A DNA stretch of 64,000 bases from Saprospiraceae bacterium (GTDB lineage Bacteria > Bacteroidota > Bacteroidia > Chitinophagales > Saprospiraceae): assembly GCA_028285545.1 (NCBI GenBank), contig JANQPA010000012.1, positions 278,427-342,426 of the forward strand. The letters run 5' to 3'. How positions within the stretch are numbered: the first letter of the stretch is position 1; the number at the start of each line of letters is the position of its first letter. The translations under genes were made by a program, and so were the position numbers. A model generated the notes under the pieces. That model was given only the letters and a program-made list of their open reading frames with translations. It was not told the DNA's origin and did no database searches. Shown here in pieces: positions 18,332 to 28,400 of this stretch.

Positions 18332-18817
18332 TTGTCAAAAGAAGTTGAACGAAAATTTTGGGTGAAGGAAGCACCAAAATTTATTTTTGAGCTACCTAGT
18401 TCCACCATTGTTCAAGGTTACCTTTCTATTGATCCAAATGGAAAAGAAATCCGTCTTAGACAAAAAGACGATTCCTACTTCCTGACCATTAAGAGCCAAG
18501 GCACTCTTGAGCGTCAGGAGTTTGAAACAGAGCTTAGCAAAAACCAGTTTGAAGTTCTGTGGCCGGCTGTCGGCAAACAAAAGATTATAAAAAGGCGTTA
18601 TTTTCTAAGTCAGGAAAATTCACTCATTGAAATTGATATTTATGATCAACCCCTGAATGGTTTAATCGTTGCGGAGATAGAGTTTCAAAGTGTGGAAGCT
18701 GCCAATGCCTATATCCCTGAGCCTTGGATGATTCAGGAAATTACTGCTCTGAATTTTATGAAAAATAAGAATCTCCTTCAATTTGATACCTTTGATCAGC
18801 TAAAGCAGCTTTTGTAA
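18332..18817 (+). CDS. CYTH domain protein (triphosphate tunnel metalloenzyme)
   Basis: A 161-residue CYTH protein. The signature EVERKFWV lies at residues 4-11, and further tunnel residues appear in order: EIRLRQKDDSYFLTIK, ERQEFETEL, IIKRRYFL, IEIDIYD, IVAEIEF. Bacterial members are inorganic triphosphatases or similar. No ATG is available before the ExExK motif, so the gene starts with TTG at 18332. The stop TAA shares its last A with the ATG of a small downstream frame. Confidence 0.88.
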   Translation: MSKEVERKFWVKEAPKFIFELPSSTIVQGYLSIDPNGKEIRLRQKDDSYFLTIKSQGTLERQEFETELSKNQFEVLWPAVGKQKIIKRRYFLSQENSLIEIDIYDQPLNGLIVAEIEFQSVEAANAYIPEPWMIQEITALNFMKNKNLLQFDTFDQLKQLL

Positions 18818-18939
18818 TGAACAAGGAAATAATAGATTCTATTAACTGGCAAATCCAACAATACCTACCTTCTGCTTTTCGAGAATATATTGAGTATAAC
18901 TTTTATGAAAAATTGGAAAAAAAGAACGGATTCTTTTAA
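18817..18939 (+). CDS. Possible 40-residue small protein between the CYTH gene and modA
   Basis: The ATG overlaps the CYTH stop codon (TAATG) and the frame encodes 40 residues (starts MNKEIIDSINWQIQQYL), mostly helical and charged. It runs 35 nt into the start of modA. The overlap at both ends would fit translational coupling from the CYTH gene to modA. No family is recognised, and it may be a chance frame. Confidence 0.3.
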   Translation: MNKEIIDSINWQIQQYLPSAFREYIEYNFYEKLEKKNGFF

Positions 18940-19759
18940 TATCAAAAATTGTTGTCAGTTCTCGTCTTTGAAGATCTGTGGCCGTGTATTGATATTTGGA
19001 ATCCTAATGGCCTTGATTTTGTCTTGTAATTCCAATGAGTCAGGAGTTATAAAAAATGCCAAGATTACATTAAATATAGCAACAGCTGCCAATGCCCAGT
19101 TTGCATTAAAAGAAATTGAAGAAGTATATGAATCCCTTCAGGATAGTATCAAGCTAGAAATTGTAGTCAGTTCCTCCGGCAAGCTGACTGCCCAGATACA
19201 ACAAGGTGCTCCTTATGATGTTTTTCTCTCTGCCAATATGAAATATCCCGATTATCTATTTCGGGAAAATCTAGCCAGTAGTACTCCTAAGGTATATGCA
19301 CAGGGAGGATTGGTTATCTGGTCATCCAAACTCTTGCTAGATAATCAAAATTGGCGAGACCATTTCAACCAGGTGGCCAAAATAGCGATTGCCAATCCAG
19401 AAATGGCTCCTTATGGAGAGCAAGCCATCCAGTTTTTCAATTACTATGATCTTTATTCCAATTTGAAAAATAAATTAGTCTATGGAGAGAGTATTTCTCA
19501 GACCAATCAATATATCCTTTCCGGAGCTTGTGAGTTAGGAATTACTGCGAAATCTGTAGTTCTTTCTCCTCCCATTAAAGACAAAGGTTCTTGGACTGAG
19601 GTCCCTACTGAATCCTATAAACCCATTGAACAAGGTTTGGTTATCACCCACTTCGGTCAGGAAAAACATCCCGAACAATCCAAAGCTTTTGTAGATTTTC
19701 TTTTCTCTGCCCAGGCCAAAGCAATTTTGGAGAAATATGGATATATTGTCCCTTACTAG
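18905..19759 (+). CDS. modA: Molybdate ABC transporter substrate-binding lipoprotein
   Basis: Binds molybdate (or tungstate) outside the inner membrane and hands it to ModBC. The ATG at 18905 is chosen over an upstream TTG. A hydrophobic segment with lipobox LILSC follows an unusually long 30-residue basic leader. The mature part has the ModA signatures LNIATAANAQFALKEI, VVSSSGKLTAQIQQGAPYD, DVFLSANMKYPDYL and GACELGITAKS. It heads the modABC operon, 45 bases before modB. Confidence 0.93.
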   Translation: MKNWKKRTDSFNIKNCCQFSSLKICGRVLIFGILMALILSCNSNESGVIKNAKITLNIATAANAQFALKEIEEVYESLQDSIKLEIVVSSSGKLTAQIQQGAPYDVFLSANMKYPDYLFRENLASSTPKVYAQGGLVIWSSKLLLDNQNWRDHFNQVAKIAIANPEMAPYGEQAIQFFNYYDLYSNLKNKLVYGESISQTNQYILSGACELGITAKSVVLSPPIKDKGSWTEVPTESYKPIEQGLVITHFGQEKHPEQSKAFVDFLFSAQAKAILEKYGYIVPY

Positions 19760-19804
19760 ACTTATAAGGGTTTAGGATTTATTGGAAACTAATAATCCAA
19801 AAAC

Positions 19805-20485
19805 ATGGACGCTGCCTTTGGGCAAACATTTGCATTAACCTTAAAATTAGCAGCTGTAACTACTTTGCTTCTGCTTATTATAGGTATCCCATTGGCTTAT
19901 CTGCTAGCGACTCGTAAGTGGAAACTCAAACCTATAATAGAGGCTGCTGTTAGCCTACCACTGGTTTTGCCCCCAACAGTAATTGGATTTTACCTTTTAT
20001 TGGCCTTTAGTCCAGAAAGTGGGCTTGGTGCCTGGCTCCTGGAAAATCTGGATATTCGCCTGGTATTTACTTTTGGAGGGCTTGTTTTGGGCTCGGTCAT
20101 ATACAGCCTTCCTTTTATGGTTCAACCCATACAATCTGGACTAGAGAATTTATCACCTCACTTAGCAGAAGCTTCCTATACTTTGGGCAAATCCGAATTC
20201 CAAACCCTCTTTAAAGTTTTGCTACCTAATATAAAACCCTCCTTGCTAAGTGGTACTGTTTTATCCTTTGCACATACTGTTGGAGAATTTGGTGTTGTCC
20301 TGATGATTGGTGGTAATATACCAGGAAAAACAAGGGTAGCCAGCATAGCCATTTATGATGAAGTGGAGGGCTTAAATTATGAAGTGGCAAATATATATGC
20401 GCTTACATTGTTAATCTTTAGTTTTATTATATTGTGCTTTGTTTATTGGGTCAATCGCCGAAGAAGAAAAGCTACTGAATTGTGA
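19805..20485 (+). CDS. modB: Molybdate ABC transporter permease
   Basis: A 226-residue inner-membrane permease with about five helices and the BPD-transport signature EASYTLGKSEFQTLFKVLLP (residues 119-138), which docks on ModC. PLVLPPTVIGFYLLL and GEFGVVLMIGGNIPG are typical of ModB. Its stop codon overlaps the GTG start of modC by 4 nt, indicating coupled translation of the two partner subunits. Confidence 0.95.
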   Translation: MDAAFGQTFALTLKLAAVTTLLLLIIGIPLAYLLATRKWKLKPIIEAAVSLPLVLPPTVIGFYLLLAFSPESGLGAWLLENLDIRLVFTFGGLVLGSVIYSLPFMVQPIQSGLENLSPHLAEASYTLGKSEFQTLFKVLLPNIKPSLLSGTVLSFAHTVGEFGVVLMIGGNIPGKTRVASIAIYDEVEGLNYEVANIYALTLLIFSFIILCFVYWVNRRRRKATEL

Positions 20486-21330
20486 TTACATTCGAATTGA
20501 GCAAAACACTCCTGGCCGCCAAAGGATCTATGGATCTTGAGGTAGAGCTAAAGGTCAAGGAGGGAGAATTTATTGCTATTACCGGACCTTCCGGAAGTGG
20601 AAAAACTACCCTGCTACGATTACTGGCGGGATTGGAGACTGCCCAAACTGGCTTCATCAAATTTCAAGAGACCATATGGCTGGATACCTCCACCAACCAT
20701 GGCTTGCCCACCCAAAATAGAAGTATTGGTTTTGTATTTCAGGATTACGCTCTTTTTCCCAACATGACCGTCCGAAAAAACCTGGAATTCGCTCTAGACA
20801 AAAATTCAGAAGAACAGATTATTGATGAACTAATAGAAATCATGGAGATTCGGGAACTTCAAAACAGGTACCCCAAATCTTTGTCCGGCGGCCAGCAACA
20901 AAGAGTTGCCTTAGCCAGGGCCTTAGTCCGGCGGCCAAAATTATTACTCCTTGATGAACCCCTTTCTGCCCTGGATCCACAAATGCGTACCAAGCTTCAG
21001 GATTACATCCTCAAAGTTCATCGACATTATAAACTGACAACTCTTCTGGTCAGTCATAATTATGATGAAATCGCCAAAATGGCGGACCGAGTCGTCCATC
21101 TTATCAATGGCAAAATCACCAGTGAAGGAGCTCCGGAATCGATTTTACAGAATTCGATTAAAAATTGTCCTCCCATCATTAATGGGACAGTGGTCAAATC
21201 AAGTGTTCAGGATCACATATACGAATTACGGGTATTTAGTGAAGGTAGGATGATTACTATTGCTCTGCCAAAAGGCAAGTTGGAAGAAATGAGAGAAGGA
21301 GATTGGGTACAAATAAAAATGAAGGACTAA
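20482..21330 (+). CDS. modC: Molybdate ABC transporter ATP-binding protein
   Basis: The 282-residue ATPase of the molybdate importer. It starts with GTG inside the modB stop. The motifs are Walker A GPSGSGKTTLLR, Q-loop GFVFQDYALFPNMTV, signature SLSGGQQQRVALARAL, Walker B LLLLDEPLSALD and H-loop LLVSHNYDE. A short C-terminal region from about residue 225 resembles a TOBE/Mop-like tail but is shorter than in E. coli ModC. The last codons lie within a 25-bp palindrome shared with the clpB end. Confidence 0.94.
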   Translation: MITFELSKTLLAAKGSMDLEVELKVKEGEFIAITGPSGSGKTTLLRLLAGLETAQTGFIKFQETIWLDTSTNHGLPTQNRSIGFVFQDYALFPNMTVRKNLEFALDKNSEEQIIDELIEIMEIRELQNRYPKSLSGGQQQRVALARALVRRPKLLLLDEPLSALDPQMRTKLQDYILKVHRHYKLTTLLVSHNYDEIAKMADRVVHLINGKITSEGAPESILQNSIKNCPPIINGTVVKSSVQDHIYELRVFSEGRMITIALPKGKLEEMREGDWVQIKMKD

Positions 21331-21364
21331 AATTCCAGTTGGAATTTTAGTCCTTCATTTTTAT
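21313..21364. terminator. 25-bp perfect inverted repeat over the modC and clpB stop codons
   Basis: Arms 21313-21337 and 21340-21364 pair perfectly around a GT centre. It includes the last six sense codons and stop of modC and the stop of convergent clpB, with A/T tails suited to termination in both directions. Confidence 0.9.
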
Positions 21365-24042
21365 GATTCATCTGTTTCTTCATCAGAGTTTGTCTTGTCT
21401 TCTGTTACTTGAGAAGCTACAGGTTCAGCCCCTTTAAAAGGCTCTTTACCAAAAGTTAGATCATTACCATCTGCATCAATATATATGGTATCGCCAGTAG
21501 AAAACTTTCCTGACAAAACCAATTTTGACATCTCATTGATCACCTCCTTCTGTAACACTCTTTTTAATGGACGAGCACCAAATTGAGGATCATATCCCAT
21601 ATCTGATAGTATGTCCTTAGCCTTTTCACTTATCCTCAATACGATTCCCTGCTTGTCGAGCATTTTTCTTGTCTTTTTCAATAAGAGTTCAAGAATTTGA
21701 TGAATCTCTTCTCTGTTAAGTGGCAAAAACATGATTTGCTCATCAATCCTGTTGATAAACTCAGGACGCAGATTATCTTTTAATAGGTCAAAAACCTCTC
21801 CTTTTGTAGTCTCAATGATTTCCCCTCGATGCTGTTCGCCTACAGCTTCCAGATCTTCAAAGTTTTCCAGGATGACATCGGATCCCATATTTGAAGTCAT
21901 AATAATAATGGTATTCCGAAAATTGGCCACCCGCCCTTTATTATCGGTCAACCGGCCATCATCCAATACTTGTAAGAGGATGTTGAAGGTATCCGGATGT
22001 GCTTTTTCAATCTCATCTAACAGAACGATGGAGTAGGGCTTTCTTCTTACTGCCTCAGTCAACTGTCCACCTTCATCATAGCCAACATATCCGGGAGGAG
22101 CTCCAACCAGGCGAGACACAGAATGTCTTTCCTGATATTCACTCATATCGATACGGGTGATGGCTTTCTCATCGTCAAAGAGGACATCTGCCAAAGTTTT
22201 GGCCAGCTCGGTTTTACCAACACCAGTAGGTCCAAGGAATATAAAGGACCCAATAGGTCGGTTTTCATCCTGCAGGCCTGCCCGTGCTCGTCTGATGGCA
22301 TCGGATACAGCTACTACCGCTTCTTTTTGTCCAATAAGGCGTTTGCCGATCTCATCTTCAAGTTTTAGCAACTTATCTTTTTCACTCTGCATCATTTTTG
22401 CTACAGGTATTCCAGTCCAGCGAGCTACTACCTCGGCAATATCATTTGCGGTAACTTCATCATTGGTGAAGCGTTTTTCCTCTGGATATTTATCGAGTTT
22501 TTCTTCAGCAGCCTTGAGCATGGCATTTTCTTTTTCTAATTCGCCATAGCGAATTTTGGCCACCGTTTCATAATCGCTGTTTCTTTCTGCCTTCTCTGCC
22601 TCCATTTCCAGCTCTTCTACTCTCTTTTTAATCCCTTGAATGGTATCAACAATTTCTTTTTCACCTTTCCATGCAGCTCGCAGTGAATCTCTTTCTTGTT
22701 TGGCATTGGCAATTTGTCCATCAATCACCTTCATCTTTTTCTTATCATTTTCTCGTTTGATGGCTTCCCTTTCAATTTCTAACTGACGCACCTTCCGATC
22801 CCATTCGTCAATTTCTTCGGGTACAGAATCTAACTCAAGGCGTAAGCGAGCGGCAGATTCATCAATTAGGTCGATGGCTTTATCAGGAAGATGCCTGTCG
22901 GTAATATAGCGACTGGATAATTCGGCAGCAGCAATCAAGGCTTCATCCAGGATTTCAATCTTGTGGTACACCTCATATCGCTCTTGCAGTCCACGCAGAA
23001 TGGAAATGGTATCTTCTACGCTTGGCTCCAGGATATAAACCGTCTGGAAGCGGCGAACGAGGGCTTTGTCTTTTTCAAAATATTTTTGGTATTCATCCAG
23101 AGTAGTAGCTCCTATGGTACGCAATTCGCCTCTGGCCAGTGCTGGCTTTAAAATATTGGCGGCATCCATGGCTCCGCCACCACCACCAGCTCCAATGAGA
23201 GTATGAATTTCATCTACAAAGAGAATAATCTGTCCATTGGCCTCCGTCACCTCTTTAATTACTCCTTTTAATCGTTCTTCAAATTCTCCTTTATATTTTG
23301 CTCCAGCAATAAGAGCGGCAATATCCAGAACGAAGATTTTTTTGGATTTGAGGTTTTCGGGCACATCCTGTTTGACGATCCTCCAGGCGATCCCTTCTAC
23401 GATGGCCGTTTTACCGACACCAGCTTCCCCTACCAGAATAGGGTTGTTCTTTTTCCTTCGAGAAAGAATGTGAAGAACTCTGCGGATTTCTTCATCTCGT
23501 CCGATAATGGGATCAAGTTTTCCGGATTCTGCTCTTTCATTCAGATTGATGGCATATTTGCCTAATGAATTATAAGTCTCTTCTGCACTTTGATCGGTTA
23601 CTTTTTTACCCTTGCGCAATTCTTCGATGGCATTTTTCAAATTTTCTTCCGTTGCACCAAGTTCTTTAAGCATTTGGCCTCCACTATCATTACCCTGCAG
23701 GATCCCAACAAGGATTAATTCTATAGAGATGTACTCATCACCATAATCTTTAAGCATTTTTTTTGCTCGACTCAAAGACTGGTTGGCTTCTTTGGTAAGA
23801 AATTGCTTTTCGGAACCCTGTACTTTGGGGTATCCTTTTACGGCTGAGTCTAATCTGCTTTGGAGAGCAATGGTGCTAACCCCAATTTTTTGGAACAAAA
23901 AATTGGTGACATTATCATCCGTCTCCATGATTCCTTTGATCAAGTGGGGGGTATCTACCTGCTGTTGATCCATACCTGCAGCAATTTGCTGTGCTTTAAG
24001 TATAGATTCCTGAGCTTTTATGGTAAAATTATCGTAAGTCAT
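21361..24042 (-). CDS. clpB: ATP-dependent disaggregase ClpB
   Basis: A hexameric AAA+ chaperone that pulls proteins from aggregates together with DnaK. It has 893 residues from the ATG at 24042 (a TTG two codons earlier is less likely). In order: the N-domain repeats (TYDNFTIKAQESILKAQQIA), NBD1 with GEAGVGKTAIVEG and Walker B ILFVDEIHTLIGAGG, the coiled-coil middle domain at about 400-530 that distinguishes ClpB from ClpA/ClpC, NBD2 with GPTGVGKTELAKTLAD and VLLDEIEKAH, then the D2 C-terminal domain with GARPLKRVLQ. The acidic tail is longer than usual. No CIRCE element was seen upstream. Confidence 0.97.
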   Translation of the reverse strand: MTYDNFTIKAQESILKAQQIAAGMDQQQVDTPHLIKGIMETDDNVTNFLFQKIGVSTIALQSRLDSAVKGYPKVQGSEKQFLTKEANQSLSRAKKMLKDYGDEYISIELILVGILQGNDSGGQMLKELGATEENLKNAIEELRKGKKVTDQSAEETYNSLGKYAINLNERAESGKLDPIIGRDEEIRRVLHILSRRKKNNPILVGEAGVGKTAIVEGIAWRIVKQDVPENLKSKKIFVLDIAALIAGAKYKGEFEERLKGVIKEVTEANGQIILFVDEIHTLIGAGGGGGAMDAANILKPALARGELRTIGATTLDEYQKYFEKDKALVRRFQTVYILEPSVEDTISILRGLQERYEVYHKIEILDEALIAAAELSSRYITDRHLPDKAIDLIDESAARLRLELDSVPEEIDEWDRKVRQLEIEREAIKRENDKKKMKVIDGQIANAKQERDSLRAAWKGEKEIVDTIQGIKKRVEELEMEAEKAERNSDYETVAKIRYGELEKENAMLKAAEEKLDKYPEEKRFTNDEVTANDIAEVVARWTGIPVAKMMQSEKDKLLKLEDEIGKRLIGQKEAVVAVSDAIRRARAGLQDENRPIGSFIFLGPTGVGKTELAKTLADVLFDDEKAITRIDMSEYQERHSVSRLVGAPPGYVGYDEGGQLTEAVRRKPYSIVLLDEIEKAHPDTFNILLQVLDDGRLTDNKGRVANFRNTIIIMTSNMGSDVILENFEDLEAVGEQHRGEIIETTKGEVFDLLKDNLRPEFINRIDEQIMFLPLNREEIHQILELLLKKTRKMLDKQGIVLRISEKAKDILSDMGYDPQFGARPLKRVLQKEVINEMSKLVLSGKFSTGDTIYIDADGNDLTFGKEPFKGAEPVASQVTEDKTNSDEETDES

Positions 24043-24099
24043 TGACAATTATTTTTCAGGAAATATATTTATTAAAGTATTTATTTAAAAGTTATTTAT

Positions 24100-24203
24100 C
24101 CAAGTTGCACTACAACTTGGGCTATAAGGTAAAAAGTTAAATGTAGAAGGACAAAAAGTAAAATATCTTTCTACTTTCAACACCCAAGTTAAGCTGTAAC
24201 TTG
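24100..24203. repeat. Foldback cluster upstream of clpB
   Basis: Two hairpins, CCAAGTTG-CACTA-CAACTTGG (24100-24120) and CAAGTTA-AGCTG-TAACTTG (24185-24203), flank a stretch with GTAGAAGGACAAAAAGTAAA and an inverted TCTTTCTACTTTC. The CAAGTT hairpin recurs at 32080 and the GTAGAA words at 5146, 7688 and 48888. Confidence 0.65.
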
Positions 24204-24209
24204 AATTAG

Positions 24210-24698
24210 TTATTTGGGCGCTAAAAATTGTTCATATGTTTCATCTGGAAACATCCAACTTACAACAATCATAGATAAAAGGCTAGCCAGTCCCCCTAAA
24301 ATAAGACTAGGGATATCAGAAGAACCGATAAACTCAAAGTAAATCCAGACGGCCATTCCCAGCAGGACAGAACTTAATGCTCCGGCATTTGAAGCTCTTT
24401 TCCAATATAAACCTGCTGTCAAAGGTACAAAAAGTGAAACTAAACAAAGAGCCGAAGATTGTCCAACCAATTCATAGATATTACCTTCATATACGGCCAG
24501 CCCTGCTGAACAAATAGCTACAAATACTAGGCCTAATTTCATAATGAGAAGCAGTCTTTTATCAGATAAATATTTAATATAAGGTTTGACCAGGTTTTCA
24601 CCAATTAAGGTAGCCGGAGCCAACATAGTACCAGAGGTCCTACTTAAAATGGCTGATAACAGTGCACCAAAAACTAAAGCTGATTCTAAAAATCCACT
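24210..24698 (-). pseudogene. C-terminal remnant of a sodium:solute symporter (SSF)
   Basis: The frame encodes 162 residues with about four membrane helices. Near its start it carries FGALLSAILSRTSGTMLAPA, which matches the conserved SSF region normally found some 300 residues into the protein. A TAA stop lies just upstream (24699-24701) in the same frame, and no further symporter sequence was recognised before it. A Met 24 codons inside could start a shorter product, but a functional carrier is not possible. Confidence 0.8.
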
Positions 24699-25434
24699 TT
24701 ACGACTAATTACCGTATATAGGATTGAATAATCTAGAATATTTGCCAAAAGATAGGAATGCCAAATAGTACATACAAGACATCATAAAGTGATTTAGGAA
24801 GAGGATACATCGTAATATTGATTTTATTCTTTAATTTTCTGAGAGAAAAATTTTTGTTTCATCAAATTGAGTCATCCCAATTTTTTAATGTAATCACAAA
24901 AAGTGGTCTCATAACAGAGGCAAATAGAGACAAATTGAGATATATGGAGATAAATTGTTTTATCCATGTACTATTTGGAAAATTAGGGTATAGTTTGTCC
25001 AGTTTTGGAATTTCATTAAAAAAAAACTATACATCTCTACTTATTTCTCTGACTGCCGAAGGCAGTTGTTTTGTCTCCAATTATCTCCCATTTTTTGGTG
25101 ATTAAGAATGAAATCGTTACTAATGTTGAAATTTATGGGATGAATCATGTTTAAGAGTGTTTTTTCACTCTTCTGAATAAGAGTAAATATAATACATCGC
25201 AAAACCAGAGTGGAAATATTTTTCCCAACCATTAAAACACAAAGCACTGTCTAGGTATTTTAGATATAAAAAGGGATTAATTATCGAAGAAATTTTGTCA
25301 TTAGGATTACCTAATTCCGGGCTTTAAGACAAATTTAACTGGACACCGATAATTTTGATTGCACCATTCGCTTTTAACAATTGTTAATATAATGGATTGC
25401 AAAAAATCCCCGCTAACATAAAATTGCTTCAACT
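24699..25434. other. 736-base gap without a convincing gene
   Basis: AT-rich DNA between the symporter remnant and the next gene. It contains words GAGACAAATTG and GGAGATAAATTG (24927-24957) and inverted counterparts at 25069-25088. A 25-codon minus-strand frame at 24733-24810 has a hydrophobic product but no recognised family. It may be a decayed region that lost the symporter N-terminus. Confidence 0.5.
25052..25066. repeat. Short palindrome ACTGCC-GAA-GGCAGT
   Basis: A perfect 6-bp stem with a 3-base loop, the same core as at 5127-5141 and very close to ACTACC-GGA-GGTAGT at 48965-48979. Confidence 0.7.
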
Positions 25435-28400
25435 ATGAAATGGAAAAAACTTGTATTGATAGGGGTCGGGCTTAGTTTTTTTATTGGGCAGGTTAATGCT
25501 CAGTACTTTGGAAGAAATAAGCCCCATTATGAATCTTTCGATTTTAATGTCTATCAAACTCCAACATTTGAAATCTATCATTACCTGAAAAATGAAAGAG
25601 TTTTGGATCGGTTCGCCGAGTTTTCAGAACAATGGTATTTACTTCATCAAAATATTCTCAGAGATACTTTTGCCAGTAAAAACCCAATGATTATTTATAA
25701 TGATCATGCTGATTTTCAACAGACTAATGCCATTAGAGGAGGCGTGGGAGTAGGAACCGGAGGGGTCACCGAGGCTTTCAAAAATAGAGTCATCATGCCT
25801 TTCGCGATGACAAACCAGCAAACCTTCCATGTTTTAGGCCACGAGCTGGTACATGCCTTTCAGTATGATATTGTTATTAATGGTGATTCCACTTCTCTGC
25901 AAAACATTGCCAATTTGCCCTTATGGTTGGTAGAGGGTCTTGCTGAATATATGTCGATAGGGAGTGTGGATGCGCATACAGCTATGTGGATGCGCAGTGC
26001 CGTCTTAAATGATGATGTTCCAACCATCAAGGATTTGAATAATCCAAAATATTTCCCTTATCGCTATGGTCAAGCCTTTTGGGTATTTCTTACCGGTTTG
26101 AAAGGAGATGGTATCATTCGTCCTTTCTATGAGGCCACAGCTAAATATGGTTTTGATGAGGCTTGTAGAGGTGTTATTGGAATGAGTCGTGAAAACCTTT
26201 CTGAACTTTGGGTAAGCTCATTAAAGCAGTATTACGGTGATTACGTGACAAAGGATAAAAAGGAAGAATTTATAGGTCGTCAATTATTAGGTAAAGAAAA
26301 AAGGAAAGGAAGGATAAACATTGCACCTGTTATCAGTCCCAATGGGCGATATGCTATTTTTCTTTCTGAGAGGAATCTTTTCAGTATAGACTTGTTTTTG
26401 GCTGATGTAAGCAAAAAAGAGATTATCCGGGAAGTAGCCAGCACTTCTAAAAGCTCGCACATTGATGATTTCGCTTATATAGAGTCAGCAGGTACCTGGT
26501 CTCCCAATAGTAAAGAATTTGCTTTTGTAGGATTCAAAAAAGGACAAAATGTCCTCATCATCAATGAGGCTTTAACAGGAAAAACAGTACAGGAAATCAA
26601 AATACCTGGTGTGCCCGCTTTTAGTAATCCTGCCTGGTCCCCAAATGGGGATGTGATAGTAGTGTCCGGTTTGGTCCAGGGTCAAACGGATCTTTTTGCT
26701 TATAATTTGAAGACCGAAAAAACGACACAGCTAACCAATGATGAATACTCAGAGTTACATGCTTCCTGGTCAGCTGATGGCCAGCGCATCATATTTTCTT
26801 CCGACAAACTGAGCATAGACAATGGCCGTACCAATGGAAAATGGACCTTTAACCTAGCTATTTACGATATGGTTAGTGGATATTCAGAGCATCTGAATAT
26901 TTTTCCGGGAGCGGATAATCTGAATCCATTGGAAGACATTAATGGTAATATCGTATTTCTTTCTAACCGCGATGGCTTCAGGAATATGTACAAATACGAT
27001 CCAAGTACCGGGAAGGTATTTAAAATGACCGATTTCATGACCGGTATTAGTGGGATTACTCAATATGCACCCGCTATCAGCTTGTCCAGAAGACAAGAAC
27101 GGATCCTATATACTTATTATAACAACAATCAGTATTCCGTGTATAAAGGAGATTATGATGAGTTTTTAGAGGAAGAGGTTGATCCTCAGGTGGTGGATTT
27201 TACCGCTGCGACTTTACCTCGTGTAAATAAGCAGGCACCAAGAATGGTAGATCCTCAATTAGCCCAATTGGATCAAATTGATCAGCAAAATCAGGATATT
27301 ACAGGGACTTTTAAAGAGCGAGATTACAAAGCGCAGTTCCAGTTAGATTATATTGGAGGAGGTGCTGGTGTAGGGGTTACCAACACTAATTTCCTCATGG
27401 GAGGAAATAATCGACTAGCTGGAGCTATAGATATGTTGTTCAGTGATATTGTAGGTAATCAAAATCTATTTGTTTCTGCTTCTTTGAATGGAGAAATCCA
27501 GGACTTTGGAGGCAGCATCATGTACCTGAATCGCAAAAAACCTCTGAATTGGGGTTTTTATGGATCACACATTCCTGTAAGATACATTTCGGGAGGATTT
27601 TTCAGAGATCAGTTTGGCAATGTAGTAAATGAGACCATTGAAATAGACGGACAAGAGTTTCCGACAAATTATGTCATTGATCAATTCCGCTTGTTTATCG
27701 ATGAGATTGGAGCTCTGTCTCAATATGCATTTTCTCAATCGCTACGTTGGGAGGCTAGTGCTTCCTTCTCGAGATATTCTACAAGATTGGATCGAAATTT
27801 CTATCTCAGTGACGGATTTAGCATCTTTTTCTTGGACCGTCAAAAACTAGAAACACAGCCTGGTTTTAGTCTTTGGCGCACAGGGACGGCATTGGTCGGG
27901 GATAATTCTCATTTTGGATTGACTGCCCCTCTCAGAGGACATCGCTTTAGAATAGGTATTGACCAGTATTTTGGTGAATTCACCTTCACCTCTCCGACGG
28001 TAGATCTTCGGCTTTATAAGATGATACGTCCTTTCAGTGTAGCTTTAAGAGCATACCATTACGGACGTTACGGAGGGAATAGTGAGCAGATATCTCCTTT
28101 GTTTGTGGGCTCACCTTGGTTGGTTAGAGGTTATAATACAGATGCAACCCAACAATTTTTACAAAATAGTTCGAATGCAATCGGTGGCAATTTTGTTCTG
28201 CCGGGCACCGGTTTTGGAGGTTCCATCCCAGTTTCGGATGAGGTGTTATTTTCTTTATTGGGAAGTAAAATGGCGGTAGCAAACTTTGAGATAAGACTCC
28301 CGTTTACAGGTCCTCGTCAATTGGCGATGATTAAGTCTTCGTTCTTGTTTTCAGATCTGAACCTATTTTTTGATGGAGGATTGGCCTGGTTTGATTTCGA

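Noticed and set aside
22157..22549. 130-codon frame opposite clpB, and similar long antisense frames in ileS, the choice-of-anchor I gene and odhB
   Set aside because: They mirror the codon pattern of strongly supported genes and encode low-complexity Ser/Arg-rich products.
24733..24810. 25-codon hydrophobic minus-strand frame (MYPLPKSLYDVLYVLF...)
   Set aside because: Too short, no conserved motif seen, no promoter; at most debris in the gap next to the symporter remnant.
24818..25105. 95-codon plus-strand frame upstream of the barrel protein
   Set aside because: Composition follows AT-rich repeats and the ACTGCC foldback lies inside it; no family pattern, no signal peptide.
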